DNA of 64,000 bases, from assembly GCA_019828545.1 (NCBI GenBank), contig JACVRA010000306.1, positions 61,163-125,162 on the forward strand, written 5' to 3'. Every line of letters begins with the position of its first letter. The stretch's first letter is position 1. Source of the DNA: Paracamarosporium sp. OC-R06-R3. Its lineage: Eukaryota; Ascomycota; Dothideomycetes; Pleosporales; Didymosphaeriaceae. This document shows positions 29,539 to 40,438 of the stretch, one piece after another. The translations under genes and the position numbers were made by a program. Under the pieces are notes generated by a model. It was not told the origin of the DNA and did not search any database. It worked only from the letters and a program-made list of their open reading frames with translations.

Positions 29539-30838
29539 TGTTGATTATGGGGCGGGCTATTTTCCCTGCATATTAGACCATGGCATCTCTTCATAGTTCA
29601 TAATGTACTCTAAACAAGCAATAATATTCCTATTCTTCTCGGCCGATCTTCGGTGGGACTTATGCTTCGAATCGTAGGTACTCACGGAGAGCTAGGCTCC
29701 GCGAACGCACCTCTTCTAGCGGACGGCATTTCCGTCATACAATACAGCCCCCTGGATGAACAGTCAATACAGCTTGGAAGCACGGAATTCACTTTAGTAT
29801 ACAAGTTTACTACCTCGGGATTGGAAATCACCATCTAGAGGCTTTTGGCATCCTTCGCGTACAACTACAATACTGCCAATCAACACAAAGCGGCGCTGAC
29901 GTTGTTTAACAAATCGCGCGATAGCTAGGTTGCCTAGAATATCAAGGAAAGTAGGAAAGTAGACTGGCCTACCGTTACAAAGAAGAATACTGCAAGGTGT
30001 CTGGTGTACCTAGGAAGGCATGACGAGGCACAGAACTTACTCGAAACTTCCATCAAGGAACAGGAAGAACCGCTCAATTGGGCTATGCTAGCTATGTTTG
30101 TCTTATCTCCCAATTTTCTCCATATTACTAACCTTGTTTGCAGCACTTACTTCGATGTATCTATAAGACGGGCGTGGTTTGTCTAGATCAGGGAAAGGTG
30201 AAGGCTTCTGTGTAAGTTATTCTCTTACTAACTTCTAGATCCGTTCCTTTAACTTGCCATTTCACCTACTCTATTGCCGCCCATACACTTTTATTACTTG
30301 CCCAAATCAGGCTTGTAACTCACAATGTGTCGTTAGCAAACATTTCCGCGACTTACTTGAGATCACGAAATTTCACGTCGACACCATGCGCGTCGAGCAT
30401 GCGCGTCGAACACGCGCGTATTCTATTCAAGCACTCTAAAGCTTTAATATGGATCATCTTTATATGAGCGTGAGGATGGTTCTGATGTTGAGACACAGAC
30501 TATGAGAGACGAGGCGGAAGTATACCTATTAATCAGGTGTGAAGACGCAAGAGAGTTTGGAAACGAAGACGAGTATGATAGTTGGGTGCCCATTGACTGG
30601 AGATAGATTGTAGGGGAGCTCACTTAAAGTAAGTTTCCTCGATTTATTGCATCACGTTGTAATTAGAAATCTTTCCCTGTGCCGAGTCTTGTTGGAAGGT
30701 TTGCCATGTGGTTTTGAGTTGATCTAGTAAGCTGTCCGTCAAGCTTCAATACCCGAGGAATAACTAGTGTGCTACAGTGGCTACCTGTGTAGTGACCGAC
30801 AGCAAATATTGCCCCTCCCACAAGACTCTAACTTCAAA
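29539..30838. other. Gene-poor stretch with scattered coding-like fragments
   Basis: About 1.3 kb. Short protein-like pieces occur: one TPR-like fragment near 30004-30090 (YLGRHDEAQNLLETSIKEQ) and an acidic fragment near 30470-30606 ending EYDSWVPIDWR. None has a start or continuous frame. These look like decayed gene remnants; no function is assigned. Confidence 0.35.
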
Positions 30839-33150
30839 CATTCCTCTCAACCCACGACTGAATAATACACTCATTACTCTCGTCATAAACTTTGACCTCG
30901 ACGTTTTCACCCTTGACAAAAGTATTCGGCTGTACGAATTTCCACCTTATGTTCGGTTTCGACATGACAATCTTGCGCCACTTCTCATACACGCCACTGA
31001 CTGCGCACATAGGCTCATAAAACTCTCTGCAAGCCGAAACATCAGCTGTGTAGCGCCAGATGTGAAGCTTGCACAGATATCGCCCTAGAGACGGTTTTCC
31101 GCAAAGAAGGGTCTTAGATCGGTCGATTTGTACCGTTAGGGATTGCTTTACGGGCTCATGTGCTATGGAGATGATACTATCGCTATCTCGAAGAAGATGC
31201 TTTAGTATGGAGAAGTGGGCCTATGCGAGAGTTAAATAGTGTTAGGTAAGAGCAAGATAGGCTTACTTGACGGTGGACTTAGCCCCAACTCTGATCTTGG
31301 AAGTTGTAATGCTTGAGAGCCTGCAGACCGTCAACGCCGATGTTGAGGTACGTTGCATAAAGAACTCTAATCATCGCGGATTAACATCACGGCGCATAGT
31401 CATTAGAAGGAGTATAACGTACGGTCTTCAGCCGTGATAGTGGTCTGATCAGTGTATCCGAAGATACTTAGCAGGTCCTTATTGTCCATGAGGTATTTCG
31501 ACATTAAAATCGCTAGAAATTCTTCCACTATTCCTGCTAGCTTTCCAAAAAGGCTTTCCCAAGTCTGAACAAACAGGTAATGTGAATTTATGACTTCTCC
31601 CCTGAGAGGACTAATCGGAAAGTTCCGCTTGTCGAAGTTATAGATTCTTGGTGAGGTCTCGCTGAGAAGCTTGCCAGTTCCATTGCCGAGCAGCTCTTGA
31701 ATAGCTGTGGTGAGGAATCGGACTATGTGTGTAGTGTTTTTGAAGAACTCAAGCTCAGACGAATCCACCCAGTAGCATGGAAGATTGGGGTTGTTGTTAA
31801 CACTAAGACAGTTCGCAAGGACGATATTCTTGAAGCCACAAGTCTCTCGGATATATTCGTACTATGATCCATTAGCTTGACAACACATGAGACGGTATGA
31901 TCTTACATTTGGAAGATTAGCAGCTTCGAAAATGATGCTACCGCATACAAAGAGCGCTATAAGAATCAGCATTTTCCTTTGGTATGAAAGAAAAGCTAAC
32001 CGTGGACGCTGGTAAAATCGGGGGCCTGATATAAACTTTTCTCAAACGGCCCTTTTCCGTCATTCACACCTTCTACTGCCTAGGGGGGTTGTCGAATGAA
32101 GGTAGTTGAGTGGTCGACGAAAGATTTCAACCTCTTGATCTCATCGGCATCGGCAACACCAATCATAGTCTCCCATTTAGAGCGAATTCCAGCTGGATCG
32201 CGGTAAAGCTAGATGAGCCTGAGTATATTCTCCACTCTGGCGGATACATGCGTTACCTATATCTTCTGTGATTCCTAGAAAGCTTCCAAGCTGCCGGTGC
32301 AAAAGCATTCAATGTAATGTATCAAGGATTGGATTTGCTTGTCGTTGCCTGCAAATTCTTTTGCCTTCTCCAACTAACGCGGAGCAGACATTCGCCAACT
32401 CTCGTGAATGATCTTCTCGGATGAGGAATACATCATCTGCAAGTTTACCCTGGCTATGCTCTAGAGGAGTATTTTTCACAGAAGCTTGGGACAGATATAA
32501 TACCCCCTTGCTATCTCTAATGGCCTTTTGAATTCGAGTGTTTTCGGGCCCAATTGACTTCTTGTTCATGACCTCCGAGACCGCAGCGATTTCATTCTTG
32601 GTGATGAGTTCGTCGATAGGGTAGTAGCCTGACTGAACAATTTTACTAAGATATCCAAGGCTACCTCCAACAGTGGGTCGATGACTTTATCTAGGTTAGC
32701 ATTTATCTTCGAAGAGATAGCCGGCAATCTTTTGAGAACTTCTCTAGTTACACTAGGGACGAACTTTTGGTCGCCTTCACCCTAATCACAGCCAATACCA
32801 TGAACAACAATAGTATCCCGACTTACATAGAAGCTCCGTAGGTTGCAAAGGGGCATGGTAGCATATTCGAGAAAGGAAGCCAGTTCTTCCGGAGTAATGT
32901 TGCATCACCCTACTAAGGTTTCCCATTTCCCATCGCAAGCGTGATAGAGGTCCATGATGAAGTCGAAGATGTCAGGGCTTTCTGAAGAAACCTGTCGCAT
33001 AATGATCCTACTTACATGCCATGCTGCGCGGGCAAGGTAGTGTGCATAGAATTTTTCACGCTTCTCGAGAGCGTCAAATATAGGCTTGATCTTCAGCTGA
33101 TGGATGATAGCGCCAAGAGGCGGAGTGTGAGGACTCTTCGATGGAGACAT
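30839..33150 (-). pseudogene. Broken dipeptidyl-peptidase III gene
   Basis: The whole length of a DPP III (zinc metallopeptidase M49) can be followed on the minus strand. The N-terminus at 33150 includes the family's KIKPIFDALEKREKFYAHYLARAAWH stretch (quoted parts: PIFDALEKREKFYAHYLARA). Then come GDQKFVPSVTRE (about 32750), SIGPENTRIQKA (about 32540), GKGPFEKSLYQAPDF (about 32060) and ETCGFKNIVLANC (about 31840). The zinc site is at 31682-31699, followed by GVDGLQALKHYNF (about 31330), and the C-terminus ends QSWVERNV at about 30842. It is broken by several stops and frame changes, for example between 32100 and 32330 and a WG-stop at about 31275 where the family has WGQ. The zinc motif HELLGH has become QELLGN, losing both His ligands. 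Remnants of introns (GTAAGC...CATAG at 31262-31217) remain. Confidence 0.85.
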
Positions 33151-34300
33151 GGTGTATAAAGTGTCGAAGAAAAATTGCGATTGATCTGAGCGAGGCAGCT
33201 TCACGGGTTCAAAGCAGGAGGGAAGGGATATTTTATCTGTCAGCCTGCATTAGCCCCTTGGTTCTTATACGTCCACAACATGCGAACGGTGCTTGGCATT
33301 GCATGGGCATCATCCAAGACCCTACCATCCCCAATCCCGATCGCCACGTACCTATCCGAAGTCGTACCAGTACTGGGGTTCAGATTGCTAGCGGTAAACA
33401 GCCCCCAGCTTCACTTGTGTATGCTAATGGGTATTGGGCCCGGTGAGTCGGCTCCAGGACCGCCGAGTACGAGGGATGCACGTACTCACCCTTTGTTACC
33501 ATCCCAACCTTTATAGGCACAAACCGCCTGACTCTTCCTTCTTTGACAAAACAAGACCTAGATATCTCATGCAGGCAGCAGAGCTATGTGGTAAGACACA
33601 GAATCGCAACGCCTTCGATCAACACGCGCGTCAATATCTCTCAGGGCTAGCAGTTGCCTGAAGAGATCTATCACTCTCAGTCGTGGCTTCGTCGTCAGGC
33701 TAGCTTCAGAGTCTACGCGTATTGAAATCAATGTCTCTTGTAAGCTTAACAGCTTAGTAAAGGTACAGCATTTAGTGCGTAGCTCCTTCGTATGCCAAGA
33801 CAATGGTCTGTGACACCTTCCAAGCGTGATACCCAGCTCATGGGCTACACTTGCCAGATGGCGTTTTTACGACAATGTGACCAACCCGGCGCTCGTCTCA
33901 AAAACACCCATTCTCCGCTATCGCACAAGGGGGTTTCGTTTTAAACTTGCATTCAATCGGGCAGTTGGACCCAGCGCCATCCGTACGTCTCCTATTCATA
34001 CTCTCCCAACATGTCTTTTCAGTCTCATCCAAGTGGTCCCGAAGGTCATCGAAATGAGAATCGCTTCACAAGGGATGACGTGACCGGATTGACGTCGTGG
34101 TCGGCGTTATGGCGACGGACTCCAGAGCACCCACAGGTGAGATTGATGTAATTACGATAGCAACTCAATGTACCAGGTCCTGATTGCAATGCTTAAAGCA
34201 GGTTTTTCCTATGGCGTCCCTGAAACGGAGAACAGGTGAATCACTGAATCGTCGATTAACGAAGACATGACTAGGTAGAACTGACAACAATTTTATAGTT
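33151..34300. other. Gene-free stretch beyond the DPP III pseudogene
   Basis: About 1.15 kb. It was formerly the promoter side of the DPP III gene. Open frames of 75-100 codons overlap in several frames and show no family pattern. Confidence 0.35.
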
Positions 34301-35480
34301 GCTGCAATCACATCCGATGACATTCGTCTCCAAGCGCTAGAGCTACTGTTTGGACTTGGATCCCCTCATGCACGGGATTGGCCAGGGATACTCTTCGTTT
34401 TCAGTCGGTTGGAGATCAACTTCGCGGTACTCCTACGCGACGAATTTGAGGTCATCTGGACTATCTTGGGCTAAGAAAAGCCAACGGAGGCTCGGGGATG
34501 CTGGAAATGGTGTCTTGCGGTAATCCAAATGTTTCATTCGCTTCAACTGAACGAAAAAGTAAGCATAGATACCGCCTACAACCACCTGCTCAACGGCCGA
34601 TCACTCAAGTTAACCGCACTCGAAAATGACCACGCCTTGTTTGCAATATTCGCAGTATTCTGTTGGACAACGATGACGCTGGTCCCAGTACTAGAACCCG
34701 AGCAGGCTACGATTACAGAAACAAACCCGTACCTCGCCTTCCGTACAAAGGGACTGAAGACAGTTAGACTGCCTCATATATCGCTTGATGCGACGGCTAG
34801 GAGGCCTATTTCAAAACTTCTCGGCATTTTGAAGAGCATCACTAAGGATCCTGAGATTGTCCATAACGATAGTTGAGCAGCAGAAACGGATACAAGTCAT
34901 GTTTCCAGTGTCGTTTTTATTTTTGGCAAAATACTATAGGGCGTGTGCTGATAAAGTGGGTTGAGAATCTTACTTCACATATATCTTTCGATCGGCAAAG
35001 TTGGACTCTTTCCGCGTTTTGTATGCCAACGTTCTGCGCAAGTAGCATTTTGCAAACGCAAGAAGTCAAGGTTCTCCAGCAGTGAGTCTATTCCGGAGCT
35101 AATAAGAAAATAGAACTTATACCTAATTGCGCAGCAGGATCTTGTTAGATCTGTTTCCGTCAATACATTGTACGGACGAGTGTGACGAGGAGAAAGCGTC
35201 GCTCCACCGCGAACTATTGTTGACTTACTGTTCATTCTTCAGGCAATCCCCACAATCCATAAGCCCCGTCTTGAAACTCTTAGAACAGTATAAGGCATCT
35301 TCCGGAGACATCGATCTGTTCCTCTTCACCATTTGCACGACCCCCCACCACACAGAGGCAACCAACCCATACTTTAAAAGGCAGTTTTACCATGGATTTC
35401 TAATATACTCTCTAGTTTTTCTCACTTTAGCTCTTCCTTCTCCACAGCACACCATACCATCGGACTGCCTCGCCTTGTCA
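34300..35480 (+). pseudogene. Decayed gene of a fungal protein of unknown function
   Basis: Protein-like stretches lie in order on the plus strand but in different frames with stops between. They are DIRLQALELLFGLGSPHARD (about 34320-34380), FHSLQLNEKVSIDTAYNHLL with a further 95 residues (34529-34876), IKWVENLTSHISFDRQSWTL (about 34950-35010) and EKASLHRELLLTYCSFFRQS (about 35190-35250). The IKWVexLxxHxxFDRxxxTLxxF pattern reminds me of a widespread family of uncharacterised fungal proteins. No intact frame joins the parts, so it is most likely a pseudogene; a heavily spliced gene is the weaker alternative. Confidence 0.45.
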
Positions 35481-36142
35481 TAATTATGGCCGCACAAACC
35501 TAACTAATTTAGCCCTGGCGCGAGTTGTACACGGAGTTAATGTCCTTAACGTCTAAGCAAGGAAAAGCCATCACCATGAAAGATGATGTTGACGCCGGGA
35601 TGAACCCAGGAAAATACGATATGAATGAAAGCAGGCAATTAGTATGTACTATGACAGGCAACTCGCAGCATCCCTGGGTAGATTGGTGTATGGAAGGATA
35701 TCAGAATACTTCAAGACTCCATGAGTTGGCTGATTAAGGCCTATCAAAGTGATATTAGCTATATGTTATTTTTATCCTTATCATGGTCTTACACTCTCCC
35801 AGGTGTGCGGAGTTAGACTCTGCAGTAAGGTGATCCAGTACTGTGGAGCCGACGATGATTGTTCAATGTTGTACCACGCCGCATTGGTAGTGACCTTCAC
35901 AGATAATCCATAAAGGCTAATCTTAGGATCTGCTGACTACCTCCGTTTATGTGACTCATGTCAGGCCGGTTACAATTGCCGTACGTAAACTGTTGGATCC
36001 GTCAGGACTACATCGCATTAGCTGAATACAAAAGGCAAAGTCGTAGGTATGTGATCTTGAGAAAGTGTTCGTTGATTTTTCTGAGCTACCACATAGCAAA
36101 GTAATATCAAGCACGGAGCCAATCTTCGAGCTATCTGGACTG
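35481..36142. other. Remnant-like stretch, no supported gene
   Basis: About 660 bp. A short frame at 35525-35737 and a Cys-containing stretch near 35810-35870 look like further decayed coding DNA. I cannot assign them. Confidence 0.3.
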
Positions 36143-37100
36143 TTACAAACCGTTCATCTGACTGATAAAGTCTATCACCGTATCGACCATACCTTGGGTC
36201 CAACTCAGGTGAGGTGAATGTCCAGAGGAACAGTTGTACCTCTTGAATGGTCCAGTTCTCTCGCCCTGAGCTGTTATCATGCCTTCTTGGTAAACTTTTG
36301 GAAGCATACGATCATTTTCCAAGACAAGATACGCACATGGCAGCGCAGAGTAGGCGTCATTCTGGAGCACGGTCTTTACAATGGGAGATGCTGTGAGCAT
36401 AGCTGCCCACTTCATAGCATGCTCTCGATTTAGGTCCCCAAAGAGAAAGGTCTCTGGATCGTTCAAAGTCCCAAGACCGTCACGTCCATGCTTCTACACC
36501 AAATACAGTTAGTGACGATCCAGGAGTGATCATTAAAGTTCTCCTCTTACATGAAATTGGAGATACGGCGGCGTGACCACAGGTCCGTTTTTAGGTTGGA
36601 AGAAGCTATGAATAGATTCTCCAACGGGAATAACGAACGCGCCGAAGTAGAAGATACCGATGATTCTGCCCAGCCATAAAAATCAGTGTAAGATGACCGC
36701 GTTCAACATGTATCTCAACCATCAGCTCTTACCCTCCAGGTAGACCTTTCTCATTTCGGACTTTGGCTTGAAATTCAGGGACGGCTGTCTCCGTCGCCAC
36801 CCATCCATCAGCAGAATGTGCGAGTAGCAACACCTCTTTTCCTTGGACTACTAGATCCTCTAGGACCTGATGCACAACTTCAGAATCTTCTTTTCCTTGG
36901 GGATAACCACCAAGTGGAGGGTCGAGATCGAATATAGGATGTTTTGTATCGCCAACATTCAATTTAGTGAGGTCCGATGTTGGAAGCTGGGGACAGTACG
37001 TTTCGATGCCACTAGACTGCAAAGCGTCCACAAGGGGCTGATAAAGATCGGGAATATGATAGAAACCATGGCAAATGAGTACTGCAAGGTTAGAATACAT
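36143..37100 (-). CDS. Alpha/beta hydrolase (AB_hydrolase_6-like)
   Basis: Three exons: 37100-36733, 36665-36551 and 36493-36143. Donors GTAAGA, acceptors GGCAG and TGTAG, phase kept; 277 residues. The start MYSNLAVLICHGFYHIPDLY matches the beginning of this fungal hydrolase family, where a HGxxH/W oxyanion motif follows the first strand. The nucleophile elbow is LLLAHSADGW, with the Ser in an A-H-S-A-D-G context, slightly unusual because the first Gly is Ala. The acid is probably in LVLENDRMLP and the catalytic His in SSGHSPHLSW near the C-terminus. Related proteins include salicylate-esterase-like and mycotoxin-lactonase-like enzymes; the substrate is unknown. It is the first intact gene after the pseudogene region. 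Confidence 0.8.
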
Positions 37101-37981
37101 GGCAAAGGTGCGAGGGAGTCGACCAGGTTTAGAACGATAAGAATACTGATTAGGGAAGTCGAGGGGTAGAAAGAGTGCGAACGTTGGGAAGGAAATCAAA
37201 TCTGCAAATAATATGAGTAAGCCCGTGCCGCATAATTACTATATCAACGCGATATTGTCAGGTTACTGTGCCCCTTTGTAACGTATTACAGCCTTGCTGC
37301 AACGTATCATGAAAGATGTATTACTTGGAGATAGAAGGTATTCCTAACCTATTACAGGCATCAAGAGATGCACATATTTGTATTCTTTGATTTTGTTACT
37401 ACTTTGTTATCTAACAGTCGGAAATGATTGATTTGGTGAATTGTTGAAGCACTATGAGATGAGCCGTCCGATACGAGTTCTGTGGTGGCACAGGGCAGGG
37501 ACCGCCAGGAGCTAGCCTCTTCAGCCAAGTCTACAGGGAAACCTTTCCCAAGCACCAATAATTCAGCCTGGCTGCCCTTTGAGTGCTGCCGGCCTGGACA
37601 TGGAGAGCGGGTCCCGATCATTGATTGGATGGGCTATCAAAACGCGACACGATGCTTTTGGTGCACCGCCTTTTCAGCCGCAGCTAATAGTGTGGGACTC
37701 GCTACCCTACCAACTACCTCAATAGGCCACGATAAACAGTGGGAAAATGGTAAGCTTACCCGACAAAGACGTCTCGGTGAACTGATTGTGTGCGGAAGGC
37801 GACATGTTAGTCAGAGTAATATTATTTTGCTTTGCTTTCGTAAGATGAGAATATGGATACGAGACGTTGTGAAACGAGGCTGTGAAGGCTCCAAGCGCAT
37901 AATGCACGACAATTTTAGCATGTCGTCTTCTCGTTCTTCACTTTCACTCATCGTTCGGAACGCTGCCTGTTAGGCTTTCGT
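37101..37981. other. Intergenic between divergent hydrolase and DUF3176 genes
   Basis: About 880 bp separating divergently transcribed genes. A 163-codon open frame at 37482-37973 has no ATG-supported family match and its composition looks random. Both promoters must lie here. Confidence 0.4.
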
Positions 37982-40438
37982 ATGAGATTGCACTTTCCAA
38001 TGTCGACTTCAAGTTCGCGAACTAGCACCGAGGACAGTGAAGGCACTAGGCCTGATACTCCGGACGGATCGTTCTCCAGACCTTTGGCGCATCCCCGAAC
38101 AAGTCTGCTCATCTTGGATATCCCAGGCCTCGATAATTCTATCGAAACATCTCCAGCAGTATCGCCTGTCAGTAGAGATGAAACCATGCTTACGAGCATC
38201 GAATTCGAGCCAGAAAGGATTCTAGAGGGCTGCGATCGTCCTTTTTCCACAAACGATTCACTCATTGAGAACAAATACGACACTGCTAGGAGTCTATTCA
38301 GCGAGCGCCATCGCAAATCGACCCTAAATTTCTCGCTGTCAAGTTTCTTCGATGCCGTTGATGAAGTGCTTGATAGCATTCGCAAATGGTGGCGCAGCCA
38401 CAAGTACCTCTATTCATGGCGGTGGGAGGCAACCTGTTGCATCATCGCCTTTGGTGCGCTGCTTGCCACGATAGTTACTATCCGAGTTCACGAGCGCAAG
38501 CCACTCCCCCAATGGCGATATGGGCTAACCATAAATGCTATCATCGCCGCTTATACCGTCATTCTCAAATCGGCAGCAGGTCTCGTCATCACTGAAGGAA
38601 TTAGTCACCTGAAGTGGATCGCCGTTGCGCAATCGCAGTCTCTTTCAACCTTTGTTGCGCACGACGATGCATCTCGCGGCCCATGGGGTGCACTGAAGTT
38701 AATATGGAAAAATAAATATACGGCAAAACAGTGGAGTGCGCTACCATTCATGTCGTCCTTGGGATCGTTAATAATAGTGCTGATCTTGCTATTGGATCCC
38801 TTTTCGCAACAGATTATTCGAACATTTGAATGCAGGAAATTAGTCATAGGTGAAAATGGTAACATTGCCAGAACGAATCTGTACAGAGAGGTAAGTAACC
38901 GGTTACGAAATCTGTTCATATCAAAATGTCATCGACTCATTGTGATTGTAATCCAGGGTTTGCTCGACCGTCATGGCAGAGAATATCCAGGGGAGGATGC
39001 CCCGTTTCGAGAAGCTTTCAGATCCGGTCTTCTCGCATCGCAGAAACCGCGTTCCCTTTTTACATGTCGCACAGGCAACTGCACATTCGCGCAACCGTAT
39101 ACGAGCATAGCATATTGCAGTTCCTGCCTTAATGGCACTGATCAGCTGGAATTTACGAATTACAAAACTTATAACAACAGAGAGACTCCCGTTTATACGG
39201 TTGTTAAATTACGTCGAGAACCATTCAGAACTCTAGAGTTATCGCGCCTCATTACAATCCCCAACAATGATACCGAGGAGCACAACCGTACCATGATGGC
39301 TGGATTGACAGCAGACCATTCGTATACCTGGTCCAAGGCAGAGCAAGGGAAACTGCCAGGTAAGATTCAGGAACTCGCTATGATCCGTTGGGACGGTTTC
39401 AATGCCACCCGCGACAATGGAACTGTTATTAGGGCCTATCGCTGCAGACTCTATCCATGCCTGAAGACTTTTCAAGGCAGTATTTGGAACGGTCAAATGG
39501 ACGAAAGACTTGTTGAAGAGAGCGATGATATAATGATGAGAAAGGCCTTCCAGAACATTCCACCTGTGGGCTCAGTGATAGATCTTCACTGCCTGACCTC
39601 CGATCAGCACTTGATCCTTAAGGATTTAGGATATCAATTCGTCAAAGAAACACGCTGGCTCCCTCACAATCTAGCTCTAGTTGAAGCTACGGACAAGGTT
39701 GAGACCAAGTACTCACCGAAGTTCTCTTGGAGTCCATGCGACCAGGCGCCCGCAAACCAAAATCAAAATCTTTGCTATGAAGACAACATATATGGAGGCA
39801 GAATGACGGAGAAAACTCTTGATGCTATCCCCGCTCGTTGTGTATACAACATGGGCATGGTCACCTCAGATGCAATTGCTGAGCTCTTTAGCTCAACGTT
39901 CACAGGAAAATTGATGCAGTCTTCAGATGTTAATGTGACGGGAAACGAAGGTATGGTCGCACTCTACACTGCAGGATCCGGCAAAGGGTCCCTCGAAGAT
40001 GTACAGGGTCTGATAGGCAATATCACGGGAGCACTGACAAGTTATATTCGACAAGCTGAAGATACTTCCAAACCCGCAATAGCAGAGATGTACGAAAACG
40101 CTACTTGTGTCCAAGTTCGGTGGGCCTGGTTATCGTACGCAGTAGTAATCGTGGGATTGCTTCTGATTTTCTTTGCTTGGATGGTGGTGTATGCTCGTAT
40201 CTCGCAAACGCGGCTGCGCAAGGAATGGGGGACTCGGGATTCAGTTCCGGCAGTTCACGACTTTAAATCTTCGCTCTTGACAACATTGTTCCATGGGCTT
40301 GATCAAGCCACTTTGGCGAGTTTTCATGATGTAGGAGCTCTGAACCAGGGGGAGGAATTGGAGCAGAGAGCGAAAGAGATTACGGTGAGGTTCGTGGCCA
40401 CAGAACAAGGATGGAAGCTGTCTGCTGTGGATCCTTGA
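37982..40438 (+). CDS. DUF3176-type fungal multipass membrane protein
   Basis: Large membrane protein of the Pezizomycotina DUF3176 family (function unknown). A probable intron at 38891-38956 (GTAAGTAACC...AATCCAG) is 66 nt and stop-free; removing it gives 796 residues, retaining it 818. The order is: a Ser/Thr-rich cytosolic N-terminus to about residue 130; three hydrophobic segments (IIAFGALLATIVTIRV, NAIIAAYTVILKSAAGLVIT, SLGSLIIVLILLLDPF); and a long extracellular part with Cys pairs (FTCRTGNCTF, YCSSCLNGT, CRLYPC) and several N-glycosylation sites. A final helix (YAVVIVGLLLIFFAWMVVYA) and a short cytosolic tail end the protein. This layout is typical of the family. The in-frame second ATG at 38000 could also serve as start. 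Confidence 0.82.
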   Translation: MRLHFPMSTSSSRTSTEDSEGTRPDTPDGSFSRPLAHPRTSLLILDIPGLDNSIETSPAVSPVSRDETMLTSIEFEPERILEGCDRPFSTNDSLIENKYDTARSLFSERHRKSTLNFSLSSFFDAVDEVLDSIRKWWRSHKYLYSWRWEATCCIIAFGALLATIVTIRVHERKPLPQWRYGLTINAIIAAYTVILKSAAGLVITEGISHLKWIAVAQSQSLSTFVAHDDASRGPWGALKLIWKNKYTAKQWSALPFMSSLGSLIIVLILLLDPFSQQIIRTFECRKLVIGENGNIARTNLYREVSNRLRNLFISKCHRLIVIVIQGLLDRHGREYPGEDAPFREAFRSGLLASQKPRSLFTCRTGNCTFAQPYTSIAYCSSCLNGTDQLEFTNYKTYNNRETPVYTVVKLRREPFRTLELSRLITIPNNDTEEHNRTMMAGLTADHSYTWSKAEQGKLPGKIQELAMIRWDGFNATRDNGTVIRAYRCRLYPCLKTFQGSIWNGQMDERLVEESDDIMMRKAFQNIPPVGSVIDLHCLTSDQHLILKDLGYQFVKETRWLPHNLALVEATDKVETKYSPKFSWSPCDQAPANQNQNLCYEDNIYGGRMTEKTLDAIPARCVYNMGMVTSDAIAELFSSTFTGKLMQSSDVNVTGNEGMVALYTAGSGKGSLEDVQGLIGNITGALTSYIRQAEDTSKPAIAEMYENATCVQVRWAWLSYAVVIVGLLLIFFAWMVVYARISQTRLRKEWGTRDSVPAVHDFKSSLLTTLFHGLDQATLASFHDVGALNQGEELEQRAKEITVRFVATEQGWKLSAVDP

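Noticed and set aside
30004..30186. TPR-like open frame after the GPI-type protein
   Set aside because: Only about 30 residues look protein-like and stops surround them; treated as a fragment, not a gene.
37482..37973. 163-codon open frame on the plus strand
   Set aside because: Composition is random-looking, no domain, and it occupies the divergent promoter of two real genes.
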